Positions 55,197 through 63,619 of a stretch of DNA of 64,000 bases are shown here, one piece after another. The notes under the pieces were generated by a model. It had not been told where the DNA came from and ran no database searches. It worked only from the letters and a program-made list of their open reading frames with translations. A program made the position numbers and the translations under genes. Position 1 is the stretch's first letter, and the number at the start of each line of letters is the position of its first letter. This stretch comes from Cohnella caldifontis (GTDB lineage: Bacteria; Bacillota; Bacilli; Paenibacillales; Paenibacillaceae): contig NZ_JAQZSJ010000003.1 of the NCBI RefSeq assembly GCF_029360585.1, positions 372,001-436,000 on the forward strand, in the 5' to 3' direction.

Positions 55197-55859
55197 ATGT
55201 CCAAGTCCATGTTAAAGACTGTATTTAATAGAGTCCAATCGAGATACTTTCCGACACCTCAACAGAAAAGAGTCCGTCCATGGTTTAACGACAAAGGGGA
55301 TGAGACTCTCCGTTTAAATTATGATCTCCATCAAAATTCAGTAGTTTTTGATTTGGGTGGTTATAAAGGTCAATGGACCAGTGATATTTATGCAAAATAT
55401 AATTGTAAAGTTTTTGTGTTTGAACCGGTTTTAGAGTATTTTGAAAAAATAAAACAAAGATTTGATAAGAATCAAAATATTAATGTTTTTCCTTTCGGGT
55501 TATCTAATTCAACAACTCAAGTAACAATCGGATTATCTAATGATGGTTCGTCGGTATTCAAGGAAGGACCAAACACTTCACAAATTCGGCTGATTGAAGC
55601 GAAATCGTTTTTGGAAGAAAACAAGATCGATTTTATTGATTTAATGAAGATTAACATAGAAGGCGCAGAGTATGATTTGTTAGACCATCTGATAGAAATC
55701 GAGTATATAAAAAACATTAGGAACATTCAAGTCCAGTTCCATGATTTCGTACCAGAAGCCGAAAAACGAATGAGAAAAATTCAAAGGATATTAAGTAAGT
55801 CGCATACCGTGACATACCAATATGAATTTGTCTGGGAAAACTGGGCACTAAAGGGATGA
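55197..55859 (+). CDS. FkbM family methyltransferase
   Basis: SAM-dependent O-methyltransferase of 220 residues from ATG 55197, which follows AAGGTGG. The SAM-binding VVFDLGGYKGQWTSDI (about 48-63), FEPVLEYFEKIKQRF and the FkbM segment DFIDLMKINIEGAEYDLL are clear. Likely methylates a glycan hydroxyl, as is common for terminal sugars in S-layer glycans. GTG 55182 is an alternative start. Confidence 0.85.
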   Translation: MSKSMLKTVFNRVQSRYFPTPQQKRVRPWFNDKGDETLRLNYDLHQNSVVFDLGGYKGQWTSDIYAKYNCKVFVFEPVLEYFEKIKQRFDKNQNINVFPFGLSNSTTQVTIGLSNDGSSVFKEGPNTSQIRLIEAKSFLEENKIDFIDLMKINIEGAEYDLLDHLIEIEYIKNIRNIQVQFHDFVPEAEKRMRKIQRILSKSHTVTYQYEFVWENWALKG

Positions 55860-55885
55860 TTAAAACGAAGCGGGGTTATGAGTGA

Positions 55886-56917
55886 ATGAAGACAATTGCC
55901 CTTTATCCCTGGAGCAATCGATATCTAAACAATAAAATTTTTGAAAGTAACTATTTATACAACTTATTTGCGGAAGAAAATGTTTATGACGAATCTAATC
56001 CGTTTCGTCTATTAAAACGCGATTTGGAGACATATGGGTATAATCTTGTGACTATTGATAAAATTGATAACTTAGACGATGCGGAATATATCCTTTTCTT
56101 TGACATGCCGCCGAATGATAATCAATTTTTCCAACAGTGTTTAGCTATGAATCTTTTTGAAAAAATGATTTTGTTTCTATGGGAACCCAAAGTGGTAAAG
56201 CCAGAAAATTATGCTGTAAACTCCCATATGTACTTTAAGAGGATTTTTACATGGAATGATGAGTTGGTCGATCGAAAGAAATACTATAAGTTTAACTTTC
56301 CGGAACCTAGTCGTATTCACAACCCCTACAAAAAAAACTTCCAACAAAAAAAGTTTTGCACCTTAATCGCTGGGAACAAACGTTCTCTAATAGAGAACGA
56401 ATTATACTCGGAAAGAATTCAAGCTATAAAATATTTCGAAAAGAACGCTCCTTCAGAATTTGAATATTACGGTCGTGGTTGGTACGGTCCAAAGAATATA
56501 CTAAAATATGCCCAGTTTATTCCATTTATTAAGAAAAAATGCTATAAAGGTGAAGCGGCGAATAAACTAAAAACACTTTCTGAGTATAAGTTCTGCATCT
56601 GTTATGAGAATCAGAAAAACGTGAAAGGTTACATTACAGAAAAAATTTTTGATTGCTTTTTTGCTGGGACCATTCCAGTATATTTAGGAGCTGATAATGT
56701 ATCGGATTATATCCCAGAAGGATGTTATATTGATCGAAGAAATTTCGCAAACAATAAAGAATTACACTATTACTTAACTACTATCAACGAAGAGGAATAT
56801 AATCGGTACTTATCGAATATACAATCATATTTGCTTAGTGAACCGTTCTTCCAGTTTACGGATAGGGCCTTTGCAGAAAACATTATAAGAATTCTTGTAA
56901 AACAAGGTGATCAATAG
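55886..56917 (+). CDS. GT10 fucosyltransferase-family enzyme
   Basis: Alpha-1,3/4-fucosyltransferase-fold protein of 343 residues. The GT10 donor-binding region is intact: FCICYENQKNVKGYITEKIF followed by DCFFAGTIPVYLGADNVSDYIP (about 232-273). FCTLIAGNK and YYGRGWYG precede it. The C-terminal tail is helical. Normal donor is GDP-L-fucose. In this cluster the GDP-sugar predicted from ColD is GDP-colitose, so colitose transfer is possible. It is AT-rich compared with the chromosome backbone. Confidence 0.88.
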   Translation: MKTIALYPWSNRYLNNKIFESNYLYNLFAEENVYDESNPFRLLKRDLETYGYNLVTIDKIDNLDDAEYILFFDMPPNDNQFFQQCLAMNLFEKMILFLWEPKVVKPENYAVNSHMYFKRIFTWNDELVDRKKYYKFNFPEPSRIHNPYKKNFQQKKFCTLIAGNKRSLIENELYSERIQAIKYFEKNAPSEFEYYGRGWYGPKNILKYAQFIPFIKKKCYKGEAANKLKTLSEYKFCICYENQKNVKGYITEKIFDCFFAGTIPVYLGADNVSDYIPEGCYIDRRNFANNKELHYYLTTINEEEYNRYLSNIQSYLLSEPFFQFTDRAFAENIIRILVKQGDQ

Positions 56918-56927
56918 GAGTTTTACG

Positions 56928-57770
56928 ATGATTATTGTAAAAGTTCTTGGCGGATTGGGAAATCAGATGTTTCAGTATGCATTTTATAGATCGCTGAAAG
57001 AACGAAATTACGTTGCAAAGATCGATGTTCAGTCCTTCAACAACTATAAGTTGCATAATGGGTTTGAGTTGAATAATATTTTTCGGAATATTGAAGCGGA
57101 ATATGCCAGTAAGAAGGATGTAAATAGGCTTGCAGGCAATCCCATTAGAAGAAGAATATTTGGGTTTAAAAGAACGTATTATCGTGAAACCACTCTAAGG
57201 TTTAATAGTGATATTCAGCACTCCGATGTTGACAACACATACTTCCAGGGCTATTGGCAAAGTGAAAAATACTTTTCGAATATTGAGAGCATAATTCGAC
57301 GCGAATTTGAATTCCCCCCTTTTGACGAGGTGGAAAATATTCGGTTGGAGCCATTAATAAGACTGCAGAATTCGGTTAGCATTCATGTACGAAGAGGCGA
57401 TTACGTCAATCACCCTTTGTACTCTAATATTTGCACTGAGCAATATTATTCCCGCGCTATAGAATATATAATGAATCATGTAAATACTCCATACTTTTAC
57501 GTGTTTTCCGATGATATTGTCTGGTGTCGAAAAAATCTTGATTTATCGACTCAAGTTGAATATATAGATTGGAATAATGGACAAAGAAGTTATAGAGACA
57601 TGCAGCTTATGAGTTTTTGTAAACATCATATAATCGCCAATAGTACATTCAGTTGGTGGGGAGCATGGTTAAATCCTAACCCTGATAAAATTGTCATAGC
57701 ACCGAAAAGGTTTATGAACGGCGAAAACGACGCAATTGACTTAGTTCCAGATAGATGGTTGCGTCTATAA
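56928..57770 (+). CDS. GT11 alpha-1,2-fucosyltransferase-family enzyme
   Basis: From ATG 56928 (after TAGGAG) 280 residues. It has all three GT11 signatures: VLGGLGNQMFQYAFYRSL at the N terminus, SIHVRRGDYV with the catalytic-region HxRRxD (about 150-159), and NSTFSWWGAWLNPN near the C terminus. Family members use GDP-fucose; relatives in colitose-containing O-antigen clusters are thought to transfer colitose. The earlier in-frame GTG at 56907 lies inside the GT10 gene. Confidence 0.9.
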   Translation: MIIVKVLGGLGNQMFQYAFYRSLKERNYVAKIDVQSFNNYKLHNGFELNNIFRNIEAEYASKKDVNRLAGNPIRRRIFGFKRTYYRETTLRFNSDIQHSDVDNTYFQGYWQSEKYFSNIESIIRREFEFPPFDEVENIRLEPLIRLQNSVSIHVRRGDYVNHPLYSNICTEQYYSRAIEYIMNHVNTPYFYVFSDDIVWCRKNLDLSTQVEYIDWNNGQRSYRDMQLMSFCKHHIIANSTFSWWGAWLNPNPDKIVIAPKRFMNGENDAIDLVPDRWLRL

Positions 57771-57788
57771 ATACTAGGAGGATGTATT

Positions 57789-58871
57789 ATGAATAAGGTA
57801 GCGCTAATTACAGGTATAACCGGACAAGACGGTTCGTTTTTGGCCGAATTTTTGTTAGAGAAAGGTTATGAAGTTCACGGAATTATTAGAAGAAGTTCTT
57901 CGTTTAATACTGGAAGGATCGAGCATTTATATATAGATGAATTAATAAAAGATATGCATATTAAGAGTAAAGTCATATTGCACTATGGAGATATGACCGA
58001 TTCGACAAATCTGATCAGATTAATTAGGGAAATTAAACCTGATGAAATCTATAACCTGGCTGCAATGTCCCATGTAAAGGTATCCTTCGAAGTTCCGGAA
58101 TACACGGCAGATGCAGACGGAATTGGAACTTTACGCTTGCTTGAAGCCGTAAGATTCTTGGGGTTTGAGAATAGAACCAAAATTTATCAAGCATCTACCT
58201 CTGAGTTGTTTGGGAAAGTACTGGAGGTTCCGCAAAAGGAGACCACCCCTTTTTATCCTAGGAGCCCTTACGGTGTAGCAAAGCTATATGCTTATTGGAT
58301 TACAAAAAATTATCGAGAGGCTTATAATATGTTCGCCGTGAACGGTATTTTATTTAATCATGAGTCAGAGAGACGCGGTGAAACATTTGTAACCAGAAAA
58401 ATAACATTAGCCGCGGCTAGAATCCAAAAGGGAACACAAGAAAAGTTGTACCTTGGCAATCTTGACGCAAGACGGGATTGGGGCTATGCAAAAGATTACG
58501 TAGAATGCATGTGGCTGATGTTACAGCATGAAACTCCCGAAGATTTTGTTATCGCAACAGGTGAAATGCACACGGTCAGAGAATTTACGACATTAGCTTT
58601 TGGGGAAGCTGGAATCGAATTAGAATGGCAAGGTTCTGGAATTAATGAGAGAGGTATCGATAAGAAAACAGGCAAAATATTGATTGAAGTAGATCCTAAG
58701 TATTTTAGGCCTACAGAAGTAGAACAACTTTTAGGTGACCCAACCAAGGCGAAATCTTTATTAGGATGGAACCCAACGAAAACGAGTTTTGCGGATTTGG
58801 TTAAAATCATGGTTAGAAGCGATATAAAACTGGTAGAACGGGAAGTTAGAATACGAAAAGAATTCGATTAA
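57789..58871 (+). CDS. gmd: GDP-mannose 4,6-dehydratase
   Basis: Converts GDP-D-mannose to GDP-4-keto-6-deoxy-D-mannose, the branch point for fucose, rhamnose, perosamine and colitose. The 360-residue SDR protein has NADP-binding [26 protein letters not shown], the active residues Thr127/Ser128-Glu129 in ASTSELFGK and Tyr151-x3-Lys155 in [12 protein letters not shown], and the [15 protein letters not shown] segment. It is the first of four adjacent GDP-sugar-linked genes. Confidence 0.97.
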   Translation: MNKVALITGITGQDGSFLAEFLLEKGYEVHGIIRRSSSFNTGRIEHLYIDELIKDMHIKSKVILHYGDMTDSTNLIRLIREIKPDEIYNLAAMSHVKVSFEVPEYTADADGIGTLRLLEAVRFLGFENRTKIYQASTSELFGKVLEVPQKETTPFYPRSPYGVAKLYAYWITKNYREAYNMFAVNGILFNHESERRGETFVTRKITLAAARIQKGTQEKLYLGNLDARRDWGYAKDYVECMWLMLQHETPEDFVIATGEMHTVREFTTLAFGEAGIELEWQGSGINERGIDKKTGKILIEVDPKYFRPTEVEQLLGDPTKAKSLLGWNPTKTSFADLVKIMVRSDIKLVEREVRIRKEFD

Positions 58872-58887
58872 GAAGGGGAGATCATAG

Positions 58888-60057
58888 GTGATCGAGTATA
58901 AACTATCTGACGATACATGGTCTAGTGAAGAAATTGAAGCAATAAATCGAGTGATAAAGTCAAACCGGTACAGTATGGGGCAAGAAGTAGCGGACTATGA
59001 AAAACAATTTGCCCAAAAAGTTGGAAGCAAATATGCGGTTATGTCAAACTCCGGGTCTTCAGCAAATTTGCTTGCGATTGCTGCCTTGGTCTACTCCGGC
59101 AAACTTTCTCCGGGGGATGAAGTGCTTGTTCCGGCGGTTTCTTGGAGTACAACGTATTTTCCTGTAGCCCAATATAACTTAAAATTAAGATTCGTTGACA
59201 TTGATAGAACTACGTATAACATTGATGTTTCAAAAATAGAAGATGCAGTAACGAAAAATACAAGAGCTATATTCGCAGTAAATCTGTTAGGTAACCCTTG
59301 CGAGTATGAAAAGATTTTGGAGATCTGCGAGAAACATAACTTATTTTTAATCGAAGATAACTGTGAAGCCTTGGGAGGCGTGTACAGGGGCAAACAATTA
59401 GGTACGATCGGACTTTTGGGGACATATTCCACCTTCTACTCTCACCATTTATGTACCATGGAAGGTGGAGTTACTGTTACCGATGATGAAGAACTATATC
59501 ACTATTTATTAAGCATCAGAGCACATGGGTGGACGAGAAACCTGCCATCGGACAGTAAAATATATAAGAAAAACGAAGATGAGTTTTATGAAAGCTTTAA
59601 CTTTATTATTCCAGGATACAATCTGCGACCAATTGAGTTGGAGGGTGCGATCGGAAAAGAACAATTAAAAAAGTTCGATGCAATCATCGAACAAAGAAGG
59701 CAAAATGCTAATTACTTTTTGGAAAGAATCAAGGAAGTTAACCATATAACACCACAAAAGGAAACCGAGCAGTCTTCATGGTTTGGTTTTGGCATGGTTT
59801 TGGATTCTTGTGACGTAAATCTTCGTAAAAATGTCGTGAAGGCCTTGAAAGATAACCATATTGAAGTAAGACCCATTGTGGCCGGTAACTTCACGAAAAA
59901 CATTGCAGTAAAATATCTCGATTATTCAATATATGGGGACCTAGAAAATGCAGATATCATTCACGAGAATGGTTTTTTTGTAGGCAATCATAGTAAAAGT
60001 AATAAGAAAGAAATTGATTCTCTAATCGAAGTATTAAAAGGAGTATTACATGATTGA
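58888..60057 (+). CDS. colD: ColD-type GDP-4-keto-6-deoxymannose 3-dehydratase
   Basis: PLP-dependent dehydratase predicted to remove the C3 hydroxyl of GDP-4-keto-6-deoxymannose. The 389-residue protein has the DegT/DnrJ fold, but the PLP lysine position is His-His (residues 186-187 in TFYSHHLCTMEGG). This is the hallmark of ColD and E1/RfbH 3-dehydratases; His188 is the catalytic residue of E. coli ColD (388 residues). Other segments agree with ColD as I recall it: VPAVSWSTTYFP, VNLLGNP, IEDNCEALGG, IRAHGWTRNLP, IPGYNLRPIELEGAIG, QSSWFGFG and RPIVAGNFTKN. The start is GTG 58888 after AAGGGGAG. It lies 16 bp after gmd and overlaps the next gene by 8 nt. GDP-perosamine synthase is excluded by the missing lysine. 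Confidence 0.88.
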   Translation: MIEYKLSDDTWSSEEIEAINRVIKSNRYSMGQEVADYEKQFAQKVGSKYAVMSNSGSSANLLAIAALVYSGKLSPGDEVLVPAVSWSTTYFPVAQYNLKLRFVDIDRTTYNIDVSKIEDAVTKNTRAIFAVNLLGNPCEYEKILEICEKHNLFLIEDNCEALGGVYRGKQLGTIGLLGTYSTFYSHHLCTMEGGVTVTDDEELYHYLLSIRAHGWTRNLPSDSKIYKKNEDEFYESFNFIIPGYNLRPIELEGAIGKEQLKKFDAIIEQRRQNANYFLERIKEVNHITPQKETEQSSWFGFGMVLDSCDVNLRKNVVKALKDNHIEVRPIVAGNFTKNIAVKYLDYSIYGDLENADIIHENGFFVGNHSKSNKKEIDSLIEVLKGVLHD

Positions 60058-60982
60058 AAAATCTTCAAAGATTTATATAGCTGGTCGAAATGGGATGGTT
60101 GGATCTTCTATTGAGAAAGAGTTTCGCAGAAGAGGTTACGAAAATATTATTGGATTAAGCTCCAAAGTATTGGATTTAAGAGACCAGGCAGCCGTGGAAC
60201 GGTATTTTCGCCATGAAAAACCGGATTATGTGATTCTATCGGCTGCAAAAGTAGGTGGGATCGCAGCTAATATTAGTCGACCTGCTGAATTCTTATATGA
60301 CAATTTAGCCATACAAAACAATGTAATACATTTTTCATATCAATATAACGTTAAAAAGTTACTCTTTTTGGCGTCATCCTGTGTATATCCGAGATTATCA
60401 CCTCAGCCTATGAAAGAAGACTACTTACTTGAGGGGAAATTGGAACCGACGAACGAAGGATATGCAATTGCTAAGATTGCAGGTTTAAAATTGTGCCAGA
60501 TGTATAATCAACAATATGGCACGGATTTCATAAGTGTTATGCCATGTAATTTGTATGGTTACGGGGATAATTTCGATCCTCAAAATTCTCATGTGGTAGC
60601 TGGGTTGATAAGAAAATTCCACGAAGCAAAACAGCAAAATCGAGATTTTATTGAGGTCTGGGGCACGGGGAACGCTCGAAGGGAACTGATGTTCAACGAA
60701 GACTTGGCTGACGCGTGCGTTTTTCTATTCGAGTCTTATTCCGGGAATGACTTCTTTAATGTTGGAACAGGTAAAGATGTATCTATTAGGGAACTCTCGG
60801 GTTTGGTGAAGAAAGTGGTCGGATATGAAGGTGAGATCAGATTTGACATTACGAAACCAGATGGCATGCCACAGAAATTGATGGATGTAACTCGCCTAAA
60901 AGAAGCTGGTTGGGAATACAAGACCGAACTTGAAGACGGCATTAAAAAAACATATGAATGGTTCCTAACTCATGTTAAATAG
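60050..60982 (+). CDS. colC: ColC / GDP-fucose synthase homologue (epimerase-reductase)
   Basis: SDR enzyme of 310 residues. The family catalytic residues are present: Ser109 and Cys111 in LASSCVYPR, Tyr138-x3-Lys142 in EGYAIAKIAG and His181 in NSHVVAGL, each offset by two from those in E. coli GDP-fucose synthase. Fcl turns GDP-4-keto-6-deoxymannose into GDP-L-fucose; ColC does the same C5 epimerisation and C4 reduction on the 3-deoxy product of ColD. Sequence alone does not separate them, but direct overlap with colD and absence of a second copy favour ColC. If the enzyme is promiscuous, both sugars could be made. Confidence 0.75.
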   Translation: MIEKSSKIYIAGRNGMVGSSIEKEFRRRGYENIIGLSSKVLDLRDQAAVERYFRHEKPDYVILSAAKVGGIAANISRPAEFLYDNLAIQNNVIHFSYQYNVKKLLFLASSCVYPRLSPQPMKEDYLLEGKLEPTNEGYAIAKIAGLKLCQMYNQQYGTDFISVMPCNLYGYGDNFDPQNSHVVAGLIRKFHEAKQQNRDFIEVWGTGNARRELMFNEDLADACVFLFESYSGNDFFNVGTGKDVSIRELSGLVKKVVGYEGEIRFDITKPDGMPQKLMDVTRLKEAGWEYKTELEDGIKKTYEWFLTHVK

Positions 60983-62051
60983 TACTGAGGATGCCAATAT
61001 TGCATTTTATATTTCTGATCATGGATTTGGTCATATAAATAGATGTTTGGCGATAATTGAAGAACTTCTAGCTAGATTTAGTTTTAATATTTATATTGCA
61101 TCTGGTGAACAACAGATCGCTTATGCAAGAATTTATTTAGCTCAGTATTCACAACGAATAGTATTTAAAAGTTTAAAAAGCGATGTTGGATTAACAAATA
61201 AAAAAGATAGTTTGCAGATCGATATATTTCGTCTGGAAGTTAAGGCTCGTCAATTTATTGATTCAATGGACGAACTTGTGAAGCAAGAAGTTGAATCATT
61301 ACTAAGACTTCGACCGCGTTATATTATTTGCGATATTTCCCCGATCGGTCCGTTTGTAGCATCTAGTTTAGAAATTAAATGCATTGGGATTTCAAATTTT
61401 ACTTGGGTAGAACAGTATAAGTATTTAAATATAAGTAGGGATATAATCAACTTTTTCGAAAACGCCTATTCTAAAGTTGACGTATTCATCAAGTATCAAT
61501 TGGCATTGCCATTTCCCACCGCAAATATGACTATTCACGATGTAGATCTAATATCAAGAAAATTGGATACACAAATAATAGAAGAATACAAGCAGCGTTT
61601 TGGTCAAAGTATATTTATTACATGCGGAAAATCGGCTAGATTAAACATACGGCTCAAGAATTACGATAATTGCGTCTTCACCACGAATCGTATGAACATA
61701 ACCACCGATGGAAGGTTGATTCAATTACCGTCATGGGTTACCGACACACAGAACTATATAGGTGCTTGTGAACTCGTAATCTCAAAAGCAGGTTGGGGTA
61801 CAATCGCGGAAACTCTGATCGCTCACAAGAAGTTGGTGCTAATCGAAAGGCCCGGTGTTTTCGAGGATACGTATTTAATCGAGAACTTGCGAAAGAATAA
61901 ATTGGCCGTATCAATTCGAGAAGAAGAATTAGCTGAATTAAATATATTAGAGCTGATGGAAAGAGCTAATGACTATATTGACGACGTTAAATTAATGGAA
62001 TTTAAAAATGATACTTCCAATGTTGTGGAGTATCTTTCATTATATGCTTAA
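60972..62051 (+). CDS. GT-B fold glycosyltransferase (MurG/UGT-like)
   Basis: The 359-residue protein begins with a GT-B N-terminal motif (ISDHGFGHINRCLAIIEEL) and has the C-terminal donor-binding region LVISKAGWGTIAETLIAHKK with LVLIERPGVFEDTY at about 270-305, as in GT1/GT28 enzymes. It is AT-rich and overlaps the colC stop by 11 nt, so it may use the GDP-sugar made by its neighbours. A hairpin with a T-rich tail follows. Confidence 0.7.
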   Translation: MLNSTEDANIAFYISDHGFGHINRCLAIIEELLARFSFNIYIASGEQQIAYARIYLAQYSQRIVFKSLKSDVGLTNKKDSLQIDIFRLEVKARQFIDSMDELVKQEVESLLRLRPRYIICDISPIGPFVASSLEIKCIGISNFTWVEQYKYLNISRDIINFFENAYSKVDVFIKYQLALPFPTANMTIHDVDLISRKLDTQIIEEYKQRFGQSIFITCGKSARLNIRLKNYDNCVFTTNRMNITTDGRLIQLPSWVTDTQNYIGACELVISKAGWGTIAETLIAHKKLVLIERPGVFEDTYLIENLRKNKLAVSIREEELAELNILELMERANDYIDDVKLMEFKNDTSNVVEYLSLYA

Positions 62052-62067
62052 ACACCTATTGATGCGT

Positions 62068-62106
62068 AGAAGTAGGTATAATAATCCTACTTCTCTTGTT
62101 TTGTTG
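62068..62106 (+). terminator. Terminator-like hairpin between the glycosyltransferase and manC
   Basis: Perfect 9-bp stem AGAAGTAGG/CCTACTTCT around TATAATAAT, followed by CTTGTTTTGTT. manC begins 35 nt later with no obvious separate promoter, so this may attenuate rather than end the operon. Confidence 0.7.
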
Positions 62107-62140
62107 GGGTCTAAGTTTTGTTACCGTGGAGGACAGCCAA

Positions 62141-63526
62141 ATGGAACTGATATTGTTGTCTGGAGGATCGGGAAAACGCCTTTGGCCATTATCAAATGAC
62201 TCTAGATCTAAACAGTTTCTAAAAGTGTTAAATAACAATGAGATTTTGGAGTCTATGGTTCAACGAGTCTGGGGTCAGTTGCAAAAAGTTCAATTACACC
62301 AATCAACGGTTATTGCAACCAGTAAGTCACAGGCGGATATTATTCATAGTCAATTAGGAGATCATGTTCCATTAATTATCGAGCCTGAGCGGCGAGATAC
62401 TTTTCCTGCTATTGCGTTAGCCTCCACCTTTCTTTTTTCAATAAAAGGCGTTCGTCTAGATGATGTGATAGTGGTACTGCCCGTCGATCCCTATGTTGGA
62501 ATTGAATATTTCGAAAAAATTAAGCGTCTAGAAAGCATTGTAAAAGAAACGGATGCAGAACTAGTTTTAATGGGCGTCAAACCTACCTATCCATCGGAAA
62601 AGTACGGATATATCGTTCCACAGGCAACGTTAAATCAACAACAGGATTGTCTGCATGTCAGCCATTTTAAAGAGAAGCCAACGGAAAGTGAAGCACAGGA
62701 ATTAATCAATCAAGACGCTTTATGGAATTGCGGAGTATTTGCTTTTAGACTTGAATTTATGATCTCTCTATTAAAAAACAAGGGTTTCCCAACTCACTAT
62801 GAAGAATTGCAAGAACAATATAATCAATTGGATAAGACAAGCTTTGACTATGCGGTCGTAGAAAAAGCAAAAAAAATAAATGTACTTTCCTACACAGGGG
62901 ACTGGAAAGATCTTGGTACATGGAATACCCTCACGGAAGAAATGGGCATAAAACAAATTGGTAAGGGTATTATTAGCGAGGATTCGACGAATACTCACTT
63001 AATTAATGAGTTAGATATTCCGGTAACCGTAGTGGGTATTAAAGATGCGGTGGTAGCCGCTAGCCCAGATGGCATACTTGTAACAGACAAAGCTTCGAGT
63101 CCTAGGCTTAAAGATGTGCTTAACGGTTTTAGCCAGCGTCCAATGTTTGAAGAACGTCGCTGGGGATGGTATAAAGTTCTCGATTACACGAAATATGATG
63201 AACACGAAGTACTAACCAAAAGAATTTGTATCTTGGAAGGGAAAAATTTAAGTTATCAAAAACATAATGCTCGAAAAGAGATATGGACCATAATTAAAGG
63301 CAGTGGATTATTTGCTTTTAATGGTGAAATCCATTCAGTTCAGTCGGGTGATGTGCTGGAAATTCCACTTGGGTCCATACACGGTATAAAAGCATCTACT
63401 GATTTGGAAATTATTGAAGTCCAAAGTGGATCACAGCTTGTTGAGGAGGATATAGAACGAATATTTACCTCTTGGGATGATGTTGAACAGCACTGCAAAA
63501 TATTTAGGCCGAGGACAGGCTGCTAA
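62141..63526 (+). CDS. manC: Mannose-1-phosphate guanylyltransferase with cupin tail
   Basis: Makes GDP-mannose, the substrate of Gmd, from GTP and mannose-1-phosphate. From ATG 62141 (8 nt after GGAGG) it has 461 residues: the GMP domain with LLSGGSGKRLWPLSNDSRSK near the N terminus, VLPVDPYV and FKEKPTE, then a cupin domain at about 345-445 (YQKHNARKEIWTIIKGSG). Several metal residues of the classical type II mannose-6-phosphate isomerase (HHHRAEHW) are not conserved in that cupin, so isomerase activity is uncertain. A frame open upstream to 62096 runs through the hairpin and is rejected. Confidence 0.92.
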   Translation: MELILLSGGSGKRLWPLSNDSRSKQFLKVLNNNEILESMVQRVWGQLQKVQLHQSTVIATSKSQADIIHSQLGDHVPLIIEPERRDTFPAIALASTFLFSIKGVRLDDVIVVLPVDPYVGIEYFEKIKRLESIVKETDAELVLMGVKPTYPSEKYGYIVPQATLNQQQDCLHVSHFKEKPTESEAQELINQDALWNCGVFAFRLEFMISLLKNKGFPTHYEELQEQYNQLDKTSFDYAVVEKAKKINVLSYTGDWKDLGTWNTLTEEMGIKQIGKGIISEDSTNTHLINELDIPVTVVGIKDAVVAASPDGILVTDKASSPRLKDVLNGFSQRPMFEERRWGWYKVLDYTKYDEHEVLTKRICILEGKNLSYQKHNARKEIWTIIKGSGLFAFNGEIHSVQSGDVLEIPLGSIHGIKASTDLEIIEVQSGSQLVEEDIERIFTSWDDVEQHCKIFRPRTGC

Positions 63527-63619
63527 ACTCTATATCTTATTCCAAAATCCTTTCGCAACTTTCCCTTCTCCCTTAGCGTCAAACAAACATAGAAATTGTC
63601 AGATTGGGAGAGATGCGGC

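Noticed and set aside
58888..60057. GDP-perosamine synthase or a UDP-sugar aminotransferase
   Set aside because: These need the PLP-binding lysine, which is replaced by His-His; the remaining segments fit the ColD dehydratase better.
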